This document shows, piece after piece, positions 11,514 to 22,529 of a stretch of DNA of 64,000 nucleotides. A program made the translations under genes and the position numbers. Source of the DNA: Neurospora tetrasperma FGSC 2508 (lineage: Eukaryota > Ascomycota > Sordariomycetes > Sordariales > Sordariaceae). The stretch's first letter is position 1; each line of letters opens with the position of its first letter. A model generated the notes under the pieces. That model did no database searches. It was not told the origin of the DNA and worked only from the letters and a program-made list of their open reading frames with translations. The stretch lies in NCBI RefSeq assembly GCF_000213175.1, contig NW_009799102.1, positions 3,938,095-4,002,094 of the forward strand. Reading direction: 5' to 3'.

Positions 11514-12356
11514 CTAAAGCTTACTCCCCTTCACCTCCCTCCTCCCCTTCTCCTTCCTCTCCTTCTCCCCTTCCACAATCCTCCTCACCCTCTCCTCCTC
11601 CCTCTCGTGTCCCTCAGCCGTCAAATACCCCTCCACCGTCTGCCTATACATCTCCATCTTCATCAACCCATAAATCCCCGTCTTACCCTTCTCCGTTAAT
11701 TTCCTCTCCTCCACAAACTCCATCGTCTCCTTTAACCCCCCCGTCAAATCCACCAACCCCACCTCCTTTGCCTCCGTCCCACCGAACCGATGCGCCTCCA
11801 ACACCAGCTGTCGATAAATCCCCGGCGTGCACTTCACCCTAAAAATCGCACTCATAGCAGGCTTAAGCGGCACTCCGAAATCCAGCTCGTTAATGCACGC
11901 GAATCCTCGAGAGGGGTTCATGATGCGGTAATCCATGTGCATGGCGAGCATCAAGCCGCCGGCGAAGGCGTGTCCGTTGAGAAGGGCGATGGTGGGCATT
12001 GGGTAGGTTAGAAGCCGGCGGAAGAGGGGGTAAAGCGAAAAAGGGAGGAAGGAAGGGTCGGAGAGGGCGTGGGTGAGGTCGAGACCGTTGGAAAAGAATT
12101 TGGGGAGGGAGGAGGTGGTTATCACTACTCCTGGGGGATGGGAGAATTCGAGGGTGTCGAGTGCGGAGAGGAGGGCGGTGCAGAGGGGGGAGGTGAGGCG
12201 GTTGTCGGGGGGGGAGGAGAGGGTGAGGATGTAGATACGGGAGTCGGGAGGGGAGAGGGGGGTGGTGCAGGTTAGGGTGCCGCCTGGTTGGGAGCCGGAG
12301 GGGGCGATGGGGAAGGTGAAGAGGGTTTTCATGTTTGGTTTTTGGTCGGTGGCCAT
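11514..12356 (-). CDS. Peroxisomal enoyl-CoA hydratase/isomerase (crotonase family)
   Basis: Single-exon gene of 280 residues. The frame is open upstream but encodes a poly-Thr low-complexity run, so the ATG at 12354-12356 (MATDQKPNMK) is taken as the start. Crotonase-fold features are visible: FFSNGLDL (87-94) and NGHAFAGG (127-134) supply the two oxyanion-hole segments. INELDFGV (155-162) sits where delta3,delta2-enoyl-CoA isomerases carry the catalytic glutamate. The protein ends in SKL, the canonical PTS1 peroxisome import signal. The likely role is double-bond isomerisation of unsaturated fatty acyl-CoAs during peroxisomal beta-oxidation, as in yeast Eci1/Dci1. A hydratase of other specificity cannot be excluded. 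The last 60 residues are highly charged, probably a helical tail that exposes the PTS1. Confidence 0.85.
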   Translation of the reverse strand: MATDQKPNMKTLFTFPIAPSGSQPGGTLTCTTPLSPPDSRIYILTLSSPPDNRLTSPLCTALLSALDTLEFSHPPGVVITTSSLPKFFSNGLDLTHALSDPSFLPFSLYPLFRRLLTYPMPTIALLNGHAFAGGLMLAMHMDYRIMNPSRGFACINELDFGVPLKPAMSAIFRVKCTPGIYRQLVLEAHRFGGTEAKEVGLVDLTGGLKETMEFVEERKLTEKGKTGIYGLMKMEMYRQTVEGYLTAEGHEREEERVRRIVEGEKERKEKGRREVKGSKL

Positions 12357-13598
12357 TTTGGTGGTGGTGGTGGTGGTTGTTGTTGTGGTGGTGGTTGTTG
12401 TGGTTGTTTGTGGGAGAAAGAGGTGAAGTTGGTTTAAGGTTGGTAAGAGGTGTCTTGGCGACGGCTGGTTGGTTGGTTGGCTTGGTTGACCGTTGTGAGA
12501 TGAGATGGAATTGATCAAGATGATGGTTTGTTTTGTGAGGCGAGTTACTCGAAATGAATGAACATGGAATTCGCGAGGTGAAGTCCGTGTAATTTGTTGA
12601 TGTTTTGAGAGAAAAGTGTCTTTGTGTACACTACTTAGCACGCATCAATCAGGCCGGTCGTCGTATCAGTTATTATAAGTGGGTGTACACAGCCGTTTAC
12701 CTCGGCTTCTTGTTGGAGGTAGGAACGCGTGATTGGCACGAATTATTCAACTCACCGGCAGGCAGATGGTCCCGACTTGTTGGCGATTCAATGCAACCTT
12801 GTCTGAATATCCTCTTGAGCGTTCAAGGCTTGTCAAAACAAAAAATTTGGAAGAAGGGTCTTAAGGTTCAGACTGTAGTGTACCTGAGACGAGCCAAGTC
12901 TGACATGTGATATACGTGTGCGGTTCGGCTGACTTTCGGCACGGCGGAAGAGGGTACTTCATCCGGTGGTGGCGACGCCACGACGAACCCCACGGGGACA
13001 GTTCCGAAACTAGCCCTCCACTTTCCGGGGGTATCGTCCTTGGCTGTAGTCATCAAAAGTAAATGACACACATGCTTTGAATACATCTGGAGAATATAGG
13101 GGCTTCATGAAAATGCCCGTGATTATCGATCATACAGAGATATTCAAGAGTGTGCCGTCTTCTCCAACTGTATCACCTAATAGCCAGCTTGGCATCACAA
13201 TCAACAATCACTGCTTAACACAAGCCGATACAGGAGAGATTTGGATATCCATCATTCCCAAAACGCCAATCCTGAAAAATGTATCCCTAGCGTAAGTACT
13301 TGTACGAAAAAAAAAAGTCTTCTAACTGGAAACAATCCTTTCGGAGGTTCTGCATCGTGCGCGTCCTGACAGCTTACAGCAAGCAAGCAGTAGCAGCGGT
13401 TCTGTTTGCATCGTATCCGATCCTTTGCGTCTTTCCCTCCTTTCACCATTCGTCAACCCATCCTCCTATCATCGACCCACTGCTAAGACATCTCGTACAT
13501 ATACCCCCGGCTCATCCTCTTCCGCCTCCTCCTCTTCAGTAGCACCACAATGCCCCCTCCACCTCCAAATCACATCCACCCTCGACTGCTGGCACCTC
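12357..13598. other. Upstream region of isomerase and 3' flank of atg-27
   Basis: Bases 12360-12420 are a GTT/GGT-rich simple repeat that forms the 5' leader of the isomerase gene. The remainder to 13598 holds no credible gene, only overlapping short frames, and contains the 3' untranslated region of the minus-strand atg-27 gene. Confidence 0.5.
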
Positions 13599-14977
13599 CT
13601 AGACAGCCGAGTACCCTCCCCGACTCCCACTGCTTTGCACGGTGTTCAACACCCGTCTCGTCCAGTCCTTGAGCAGGTAAGGAATGTCGCGGATCGTGTC
13701 CCCATGCGGCAGGAGATCCCAACCACGCGCGCCGTATCGGTTGTAGTTGAGCCAGGAGCCAAAGATGAGGTAGGCGGCAATGCCTAGGAAGAGGCTTTTT
13801 GTGTTTGCGTTTGTTAGTCTTGCGCTGCAGGATAGGATAAGGGGGAAAATAATGGGAAGAAAAGCAACATGGGGGTAGGGGCATGACTTACAGAACCACA
13901 AGCCAAGTAAAGAACCCCCAAGACTTGTTGATATCCTCCTCGCCATTCCCTCCCTTGTTGCCGCCGCCGTCCTTGTCGCCATCCTTGGGTTTGTCCTTGT
14001 CCCCGTCCTTCGGCTTATCCTTGTCATCACCATCTTTAGGCTTATCCTTGTCGCCGCCACCGCCGCCACCAGAAGCATCCAAACAAGCAAACTTGGTATT
14101 CCACGTCAACTCAAGCTGATCCACATCGTCACCAACCCGCTTATATCCATTCCACACCAGCGCCGTCGCCGTCCCGTTCTTGAGTATTTGCGTCTCGGGG
14201 TATCCATCGTCGCCTTCTTCCTCTTTCTTTTTATCGTCATCTCTTGTCGCAAGAAGAAGCTTGGGCTTCTCGTATTGAATGTCCTCGCTGCTTTCTACTT
14301 CGCCTTCCGTGCCAGTTAGAGTCTTGTTGCAGACTAAATTGATGACCACCTTTTGCTGTCGCCCTTGGTGTTTGTACCCAGAAAACGTCAACTTGACGCC
14401 GCCGTCTTTGTGGTCGGACGAGGAATCGAGCTTGGTGGCTTCGTAGTGGAAGGAGGAGCCGCCGGCGAGGGTGGTGGCTGTTTCGAAAGTGGATTTCTTG
14501 TCCGAGGGGGAGTAGTGGTGTTTGAGTCTGCAGACTGTTTTGTTTTGCCGTCTGTTAGTATTTTTCTTTCATTCTGTTTTATTTTCCCTCCCACTTGGTT
14601 CGTTTCCGTCGCGATCAGGTGAGAGAGAGAGAGAGAAAGAGAGAGAGGGAAATAATAACGAACGAACCTCGAGCATCCCCCCCACATTGCTCCTCCTTCT
14701 TTAGGTCCCCCTTCCTCTTCAGCGGCGCACAGATGTCCAGCGTGTACGTATAATTGTAGTATGCCGGCGGATCGTACTCGTTCGTCACCACCGTGTGCGG
14801 CCCGCCGAGCTCGCCAAAGTCGTACTTGTGTCCGTCCACGACGATTTCCTTGCAGCGCATTATTTCGGCCGGTTGGGCGGCGGCAGCGGCAGTGGTGATT
14901 GTCGCGGGGAGGCCACCGGCCAGAAGGAGGACGGTGGCTGCTGCGGCGCCGGCTAGGGGGGTTGTTGGGGGGCGCAT
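13599..14977 (-). CDS. atg-27: Autophagy-related protein 27
   Basis: Three exons (14977-14668, 14534-13892, 13794-13599) encode 382 residues. Intron 1 starts with GTTCGT (unusual at position +3) and has a TACTAAC branch point; intron 2 starts GTAAGT and has ACTAAC. Residues 1-34 form a signal peptide. The lumenal part is a mannose-6-phosphate-receptor-homology type domain with paired cysteines (C42, C83, C98 and later ones). It ends in a low-complexity linker of repeated KPKDGD units. A transmembrane segment lies at about 309-331, followed by the family hallmark GWDLLPHGDTIRDIPYLLKD in the cytosolic tail. Atg27 is a type I membrane protein of Golgi, endosome and vacuole that supports Atg9 vesicle traffic. 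Family identity is clear; the symbol follows Neurospora style. Confidence 0.88.
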
Positions 14978-16377
14978 CTTGGTGGCTGTTTGGTCTGTTT
15001 TGTCTAGATGACGAGATGTGTGCTGCTTGGTGGTGGAGGTGGTGGTGGAGGTGTCGGCGGTGTAGGCCTCGATGAGATCGATGCCCTGACGATGCGGCGA
15101 ACAGCGGGCGGGCGGGCTATATGATCCGCTTCGCGATCGTGTCTATTTGCCCAAAGTCCCTCGAGGTTGTATGTACGTAGAAGAGCTGTTTGTTTGTAGA
15201 GCAGTAGAGGGGTCCCGGCCCGGGGTCGGTTAGAATAGGTAGGGTAGGTTGGTTCGTTCAATCGATCGGCGCGGCTCGGCGGGTGTTAAAGAAAGCTAGA
15301 GAAGCTAGAGAAGCTTCAAAGCAAAGCTAGACAGTTGGCAAGGTCCAAACCTAACGACGCGGGTTAGCGGGTCAGGGTTCCAACGGCGGCGGCCGTCAGG
15401 GTGTATGTAAGTATCTCGCGTCTGTTTCTGTTACGTCGAGAATGGAACGGAATTATCGAGACAGGAAGAGCGACCCCTGTCTTGGACGTGGGATAGATGA
15501 TAGTGAAAGATGCAAATTTCTGCCCAACTAACCTTCTAAAGGAAATTGAAGGCCGCAAGTGGAATGAATTGAAGGAAAGCAAAAAGGGTCCGATCGATGA
15601 TGATGTCTCACGCGACCAGGTACAAGCGGTGCCCTGGTTTCAGGAAATGGAAGAGGAAGAAGCTCTTAGGTAAGTTAGGTAGAGGAAACCATCCACGTAC
15701 AGCTCTAGAATCGAAAAGAGACTACCTATGGTAGATCGACAACAGGTCAGTCTCAAACAGTCACTATCTCGATCCTCTTGGTCGTCTTCAGTCGTTCTTC
15801 GCTGGAATGGAAGGAATGTCAGATTCCGTCATATGAACCGGGTTTCCTTAGGTTCAGTTCTCTTTGGGCGGTTCAATTAGGCTGGCTGATAGGGTCAAGT
15901 GCAAAGGCACAGCACCCGGGCCACCCGAACGGATCAGTGCACTAACAGCGGGTCAAAAGGACGGGGTACACCTCACTGCGGCGTAGGTCGGGTACCTTCT
16001 AGGTCTAGGTACCGAGTTGCCCGGTTACGTAAGCAGCCGACCTTTCCCCCAACCCCTGAGATCAAGGGAAACGACAAGCAACATCAACAATGCGTGCGGA
16101 CTGTACGGCTTTGACGGAGATGAATATGGGGCGTTATGGTCCCAAGTATTCCATTAGCATATATACTACCCCCTACGGTATTTCCTTTCCATGCTCTATC
16201 CAGCCTAACCCAAAAATGCCCCCATGCATGCCCTATGTTCCGCACCGTACCGTGCCCTATCCCATGCAAAGTGGAAAGCCAAACGCTTGAATGAATGATA
16301 ACCATCGTTATGAGAATGCTGTCCCTTGAAACACCACCCATGATTCTTATATGTTGTTCCTAACCGGCTGCTGCTGA
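14978..16377. other. Intergenic region between atg-27 and the disordered-protein gene
   Basis: It contains the atg-27 promoter (upstream of 14977) and the 3' flank of the 16378-20280 gene. No gene or RNA is recognised. Short purine repeats (AAGCTAGAG-type) occur near 15290-15325. Confidence 0.5.
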
Positions 16378-19300
16378 TTAAACAATCCGGTCCCAAACAC
16401 CTGGATCATATATCCCACCACCTCTATCACCACCACTCGTGCTCTCCTGGCTCTCTACCATCCCATGCTTTGCTTGCTCATCATCACCAGCCCGTTTCCT
16501 CTTCAACGTACTCTGTGGCCTTGAACTCGGTGAATCCCAAAGATTGCGCCCATCGCCCAACCCCGAGCTCAGCCCCTGACCAAGTTTCGACGGTTGTGCC
16601 GTCTTTTTCTTCTTGGTCTTCTCACCCCTCGCTTCGGCCAGCTCCTCATCGATATCCCAACTATCAATGAAATCGTCCAAGTTATCCATGACTTCCGTGA
16701 CTTCGTCCATTTCTTCGACTTGAGGCTGGGAGTCCAAGCCAGGGAGGGTGGGAAGACGGAATCTGTCGTCATCGTCGTTGTCATCTTTCTGTTGTGGTTC
16801 GGATACTGCGTCTATCGGGTCTTGCCAGATTCCCCTGCTACTACTTGAAGAAGAGACTGTCGGGATGCCATCCTGCGCTGCCTTCCGTCTGTTCAAGTTG
16901 AGGTTCTCAGTCTGCCGATCAGCTTGCACAAACGCATTGGCCATCCCGTCCACAGCCGGACTGCCGCATGTTTGTTGCGATTCGCTTGGAAGGAGACGTT
17001 TGGCTGGTCGGGAGGTCCCCGTGCTTCGAGCATTGCCACTAACATCTCGAAGCATTGGAGACTCCCTCTCATCATCACCTCTATACCAAGCAGCAGTAGG
17101 TGTAGTAGTAGGAGGCTTAGGAGCAAGCCGTCTCCGACCAGACACAGCGGCAAAGTGCTTCCCGAACCTTTGGCTTTCCTTTGGCAGTGAATCCACACTT
17201 GGCATCGAGATGTTTGGTGGTGGAGAGGCTGCTCGTCTGGGGATGCCCCTATAGTTTGCTATGGGCGCTGAAACAGAAAGGATAGATCTCCGGGGTCCGT
17301 GAATCTTCATCCTGTTGAGCGATGAGGGCTGGTCAGGATCTTCCATATCCACATCCATGTCCGCTGACATGTCAGGGTCCATGTAGTCCACTTCACCGGG
17401 TAAAGGAGCCCAGGAGACACGCTTGGTCCTTCTGCTAGGGGCAGCCAGCTCAACGCGACTCGAATCCCACGGGTTCGTAACCACCGCTTCCTCCAAAGCT
17501 TGCGTATCTGGCAAGCGACCGTCTCCTAGTGACAACCGCGGACGCTTTGCCGGTCTCTTCGGCGACGGCGTCATAAAGTGCTTGAAGGACTTGATGGACA
17601 TTGTAAACTCTGGCGTTGGGAGACTCGATCTCTTGGTCTCCGGCGTTGAGGGCGGATGAGGAACCTGGAGTTGGGGTGTTTCGGCTTGGGCTGGCGGCAC
17701 CGCTGTCTCTTCTTCAGTATGGGAGTCGTTACCAGGAACAGGAGGATAGGATAATACTGGAAGGACGGGATCCTCCATGTCCACAAAGCAAGAGCTGGAG
17801 GCGGGAGAGGATAGAGGTGACGAGGCGGGGTTGACACATCGTGGTTCTGGGGCCGGAACAGCGAGGAAAGCTATTTGCGAGTCGCCCTTTACCCAAGGGC
17901 TCTGCTGAATCACGGGCTGGACAGCTTGAGCGAGGGCTTGGCTGGCGATGATTGAGAGTTGCGACCGGCTTGGTTCCGGGTTTACTGGCGATTCAGGAGT
18001 CACGGAGGAGCGAGGCTGTACGAGGACTGGTATCTCTAGGGCTGTCGTAAAGGGGTTCTGCAAACCCGGAGATGGTCGAAGGGGCGTTGCGTTGCGGGAA
18101 GTTGGATTTGTTATATGTCGAAGATCCATGACGTTGACACTTCTCTTTGGTTGATCGGGTGTAATGCGTTGCACTGATGTGTCATGTCCCGTTATCAATG
18201 GTTCTTCTATGCTCGCCACGGGTGCTGAGTTCTGGGTCTGGACTTGAGATTGGTGAGGGAGGCTGCTAGCCCCAGTTGGCCATTCGAGTCGCACTTGATT
18301 GATCGTATCATCGTAGATGCTCTCTTCGGATACTGTAGCCTCCGGTGCCGATTGTGGTTGGGATTGTAATAAGCGACTAGATGATTGCGAGTTAAGAGCA
18401 TTCTGCCCGGCATTCGTTGGCTCTCTGTCATTCGCAGGGTGCTGATTGATTGTGAAGTATTCTAGACTTCCTTGTTCTCCATGGCTTTCCACTGATTCGG
18501 AGACAGATACGGTTTGCAAAGGCCTTGGCCCTGCTTGGGCAAAGCTCGCTGTTGCTGGCAACACTCCAAGAGCCATATCGGGCGTAGAGTCTTGGGTACT
18601 TGGTTGTCGTTGGGTTTTGGCCCAGAGAAGTTTTCTCACGTTTTGGACAGGCTCTTCGATGGACTCCTCCTCTTCTTCCTCGAAAGACGTAGCAGGACTC
18701 GATAACTCGGATGATGAGGGCGATGTTGGGTCGGTAGTGAGACTCTTTTGTTCTCCTTCTGTTATCTCAGGAACAGTGTGGGTGACAGCAGCATTTGGTT
18801 GAGGTCGATCAGTCGCAGAAATGACGCGTAGGGGGGATTCTGGCTGTGTCACGATGATCTGTTGGTGATGAGCAGGCGTATCAGACGGATCGTTGGGCGA
18901 ATCCCTTGTCTCGTCAGGCTCGGACGACGGATTGTCCACCAAGATGCGCTCTGGTTCGATTGTTTGATGCTCGAGGGTGATCGATCCAGCCTTGTTTGAC
19001 CTTTTTTCATCATGCGAGATGGAAGTAGAAGCTGGCGCATGCAAGCTGCGGCCGGACCGATTTGAGGGGCTCTGGGGGACATTGCCAGCGGAAAGAGTCG
19101 CACCAGCAAGTTGAAGTCCTGGTAGAAGATTGCCCTGTTTCCTCCTCTCTTGCGCCGGCCAAGAGGGACTGTAGCAGGTACTTCCTCGGAGCGATTCTTC
19201 ATATATCTTGACGGCAGCGGGTGATAAGTCGATGGCATCGACAGGCAGACATTCCAATTCTTCCCTAGGTCGAAGGTCTAGTTTGCCATTTGGCTGGGGG

Positions 19301-20280
19301 AGATGTATCGATGTTATAGGGTGTTTCGTAGGACTGTCGTAGTCAGATAGAGACTCAACAGGCAGGCTTTGTGATATTGGTTGGTTCTCCTCAGTGCCTT
19401 GATTTTGAATATTGTCCTTCTCGTCCTCGTCCGTCTCCTGCTCCTCATCTTGGTCGCCAATCAGCTCTTCAATTTGCTCTTCATCCAAATCCGTCAGCGA
19501 TGAACCGTCGTCTTCGTCAACGTTGATAAGCCCTGCTTCCTCCTCGTCACTGTATCCAAGGTTGACCTCTTCATTTTGCTCGGCGATGTTTTCGTTGTTA
19601 TACTCCACTGAACCCTCCCTGCCAGCTCCCTCTGCGACAGCCGATGATGACACAATGAACGACCGGGAACCATGCGTCCTTGGTGTAATTTCAACTTGGA
19701 GGCTCTGCAATGTGTCGGGTGAACTCGGCTCGTAGGTGTTCTCATCAAACGGGTCCTCCAGTCCTGATTGATTTGCGACCGTGTCTTGCCATGCTTTGAT
19801 CTCGTGTAGGATTTCGTCGTCTAGATAGCGGTGGGGTATAATGGGAGTGTTGGGCCTCGAGCTGGCTTCGTCATGGAGGTGCGGCTGCTCTTGTTGGCCA
19901 CGCACTTCACTCTCGAAAATCGTTGGTGTAGCTGCTATGACTATTGATTCTTCTTCGGCAGGGCCTGGAGTGGAATGGGCCGCCTGTGATTGAATCCTCC
20001 TCTGTCTACCGCTCTTGGACCGCCATGGATTCGTCCAGCCGCTCTCTTTGGTAAAGGGACCTCTCAGCGACGCAGACAGCAGCAGCATGGGCTTGCCCTG
20101 GAGAAAGCGCTGGCCCTTGTCCTCGTATCGCTCTCGTCGCTCGGCCGGGGAGTTGTAGGCTTCATCTTCGGAACCGGAGTACAAGATGTCTTGGGACGTG
20201 TGGATGGCTTCGGCGTAGACAGGTTCATCGGGAAAGGCTTCGGTAAGCCAGCCGTGGACAAGGTGCGAACGGCGCTTCAT
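16378..20280 (-). CDS. Large conserved disordered protein, function unknown
   Basis: An uninterrupted frame of 1300 residues starting at MKRRSHLVHG. The best-ordered part is the N-terminus: HLVHGWLTEAFPDEPVYAE (6-24), then LLLSASLRGPF (66-76) and GWTNPWR (81-87). I recall similar N-termini in ascomycete hypothetical proteins sometimes labelled protamine P1-like; that label is not evidence of a protamine. Residues 100-850 are Ser/Pro/Glu-rich with acidic blocks (near 225-300). A later basic segment includes FMTPSPKRPAKRPRLSLG, and near the C-terminus the motif FIDSWDIDEEL (about 1200) is followed by Lys/Arg-rich sequence. Several KRPR/KRKR clusters suggest a nuclear protein. No enzymatic motif is visible. 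It is divergently arranged with the Cdc11-like gene across a 2.2 kb spacer. Confidence 0.75.
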   Translation of the reverse strand: MKRRSHLVHGWLTEAFPDEPVYAEAIHTSQDILYSGSEDEAYNSPAERRERYEDKGQRFLQGKPMLLLSASLRGPFTKESGWTNPWRSKSGRQRRIQSQAAHSTPGPAEEESIVIAATPTIFESEVRGQQEQPHLHDEASSRPNTPIIPHRYLDDEILHEIKAWQDTVANQSGLEDPFDENTYEPSSPDTLQSLQVEITPRTHGSRSFIVSSSAVAEGAGREGSVEYNNENIAEQNEEVNLGYSDEEEAGLINVDEDDGSSLTDLDEEQIEELIGDQDEEQETDEDEKDNIQNQGTEENQPISQSLPVESLSDYDSPTKHPITSIHLPQPNGKLDLRPREELECLPVDAIDLSPAAVKIYEESLRGSTCYSPSWPAQERRKQGNLLPGLQLAGATLSAGNVPQSPSNRSGRSLHAPASTSISHDEKRSNKAGSITLEHQTIEPERILVDNPSSEPDETRDSPNDPSDTPAHHQQIIVTQPESPLRVISATDRPQPNAAVTHTVPEITEGEQKSLTTDPTSPSSSELSSPATSFEEEEEESIEEPVQNVRKLLWAKTQRQPSTQDSTPDMALGVLPATASFAQAGPRPLQTVSVSESVESHGEQGSLEYFTINQHPANDREPTNAGQNALNSQSSSRLLQSQPQSAPEATVSEESIYDDTINQVRLEWPTGASSLPHQSQVQTQNSAPVASIEEPLITGHDTSVQRITPDQPKRSVNVMDLRHITNPTSRNATPLRPSPGLQNPFTTALEIPVLVQPRSSVTPESPVNPEPSRSQLSIIASQALAQAVQPVIQQSPWVKGDSQIAFLAVPAPEPRCVNPASSPLSSPASSSCFVDMEDPVLPVLSYPPVPGNDSHTEEETAVPPAQAETPQLQVPHPPSTPETKRSSLPTPEFTMSIKSFKHFMTPSPKRPAKRPRLSLGDGRLPDTQALEEAVVTNPWDSSRVELAAPSRRTKRVSWAPLPGEVDYMDPDMSADMDVDMEDPDQPSSLNRMKIHGPRRSILSVSAPIANYRGIPRRAASPPPNISMPSVDSLPKESQRFGKHFAAVSGRRRLAPKPPTTTPTAAWYRGDDERESPMLRDVSGNARSTGTSRPAKRLLPSESQQTCGSPAVDGMANAFVQADRQTENLNLNRRKAAQDGIPTVSSSSSSRGIWQDPIDAVSEPQQKDDNDDDDRFRLPTLPGLDSQPQVEEMDEVTEVMDNLDDFIDSWDIDEELAEARGEKTKKKKTAQPSKLGQGLSSGLGDGRNLWDSPSSRPQSTLKRKRAGDDEQAKHGMVESQESTSGGDRGGGIYDPGVWDRIV

Positions 20281-22529
20281 TTTGTCAGGTCGTTTAGACG
20301 GGCTCGTTGGCTACTATTAGCCGAAACAGGTTCGGTTGTGACTGTTACATGGATCGAGGTATGGCAGTCGTGGTCTAACAGTCCGTCGCTAACAAGGACG
20401 ATAGTGGCATTCAGGTCATTCCGGGTCGTCGTCCTGAGCACAGAGTGAGCGCATCGCCGGTCGAGATGTCGTGTTGAGTGGCAGTCTGGCTAATCGAGGG
20501 TGTGGATAGCAACTTGGGACAAACAGATTGATTGGGTTACAAAAAGGGAAAAGTCGTGATTGAAGCAGTTTTGCTGTCATTCGTCGGCATTCGTTGCTTT
20601 TTCTGTCGTCTCAAGCACACATCAGATTCGGATTTAGCTTGGCGACTCGCAATCGCTACTTTACTATGTACGTACATAGCAAGCAGCGTCAGGGTTATGT
20701 TAGTGAAGCGCGTCGCATTTCCTTTCTTTGTGAGCTTCGTGTGGTGTTCGCGCAAAACCAATTAAAGAGGGTTCGCCAAGTCAGGTGACATGCTTGGCTG
20801 AAGACTTCTACTGTGTAACTGCAAGCTCTTTAACTGCACACTAGAATACAAGTGGAGATTGGAGAGCGGGGCATTTGCGGATCTACCCTGCAGTTTCCAC
20901 TTTGAAGATCAACAACTGCCCCTGCTGTCAAGGCGGGATGGCTCGTGCTCCCATGATCAACTTGAAGGTGAGACAGCAAATTCAAGACGGACAGTAAACG
21001 ACGGTGGGCCAATCACGGCTTATGCCGCTGTCTGTTTCCCTTGCTAGGAAGACACGAGCGCTATGGCGTTGTCAATCTGAACGTCTCACGGAAGAAACAC
21101 AAGGGAGTCGGGTGGCCGGGGACAAGCACTACACTACCGGTAGTCTCTGCCATGTAGAATTGGAGAAAGTACAAGGCAGAGACACAAAAGCGGGAAGAGT
21201 TAGAGGTACTGTTATGATTGGAGCGTTTTGTAATGTATGGATGGTAAGAAACAGCAAAATATGCAGAGCACAGCACACGGCAAGTGTAGAGGTAGTTCAT
21301 CGCATGTTGTAAAAGACTGGTAATGCCCTGATCTGAGATAAGGAAAGGTCTGATCCAAGCTTCCATCCAGGCACAAGAAACACAACAACAACAATCAGCC
21401 TTCCCTTGCAACCCAAGTCATGATCCAAGCAAATGGGTTCAGCCACCTGGATTATGTTCCTTCCTTATAGCCGTGTCGTGCCGTGTTCTTGGGTCGTGAG
21501 TGGTAGAGAGGGAGGTCGCGTTAATGGGCCGCCCAATGGAAGACGCCTCAGCTCTTTCACTCTCAGTTCAAGTTGCTTTGTCTCAAGACTTCCTGTTACA
21601 CATTACCGGATTAAAGTACCTTTTTGACTTTCAACAACAAGAACTGAACACTTTCATAGCCAAACATCAGCATATCAACCATCGACGGCCAGCCTTACAA
21701 ACCGGGCCTTTTCCACCGATCGTGTCTTACCCTTGCATATCTTTACGCTGTTTCAAACCCAACATTCATCAACTTAGTTTTGTGTTTAAACACCTGACTG
21801 CCGTGGACAACAGGCGTATGGTACAGGTCCATAACATACATAGATAGGTAAGTAACTGAACATAACCATTGGCCGCGCCCCGCTCCTCTCGTCGTCCACT
21901 CTCCACGCCAAACACATGACGGGAACCTTTTTTCTGCAAACGGAGCACCACGGCTGCTGTCCATACGGGTACCGCGTTAGGTAACAAAAAAAAACCTAAC
22001 AAACAAGCTCAACCAAACAGCACTCAGCAAAAGAGCATCTTCAACGAACAAACCGACGACAACTTGACGGAAAGAGATCGATACGTACCCCGCGATTTTG
22101 TTGGAGAGAGAGAAGCAAACAAGAAAAAAAAAACAGATTCTTGACTTTCTCTGGGTCAAGGCATCATCCCGGCTTCTCTCTTCCCGACCACGGCATCCAC
22201 CATCCATTTCTGCTCTCTCGGGAAGAAGAATCCACCCTTCCGCCCACTGCGATTATTCCATCCAGTCACCGATCCCAGAGCTTCGTCACAGGCTACTAGG
22301 TCCCCGGCCGTCATAGCCGTTGTCACAGTCCATCCACATTTTACCACTACGCCCAGCAGACACACACACACACACACCACCTAACTACTCTCCGCCGATT
22401 GCGTTGCGCACCCACCCACCAACTTCCCAACTCGTCTCGTGTTCCGACAACCCGTTTCGTTTTCCCCCGTTTCCATTTCCAGGATTTGCTTCCCAAACTG
22501 GCATCCGACCATCCGACAAACCGCCCAGG
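20281..22529. other. Divergent promoter region
   Basis: This 2.25 kb spacer contains the upstream regions of both the 16378-20280 (-) and 22530-29414 (+) genes. A CA dinucleotide run is present at about 22361-22377. Frames in 20500-21900 are short and overlap on both strands, and none is credible as a gene. Confidence 0.5.

Noticed and set aside
12357-12641. N-terminal extension of the enoyl-CoA hydratase/isomerase
   Set aside because: It is poly-Thr from a GTT/GGT repeat, lacks homologous character, and a good ATG follows at 12356.
22320-22529. Upstream extension of the Cdc11-like frame
   Set aside because: It begins without ATG; the first ATG at 22530 starts the family's conserved Trp motif.
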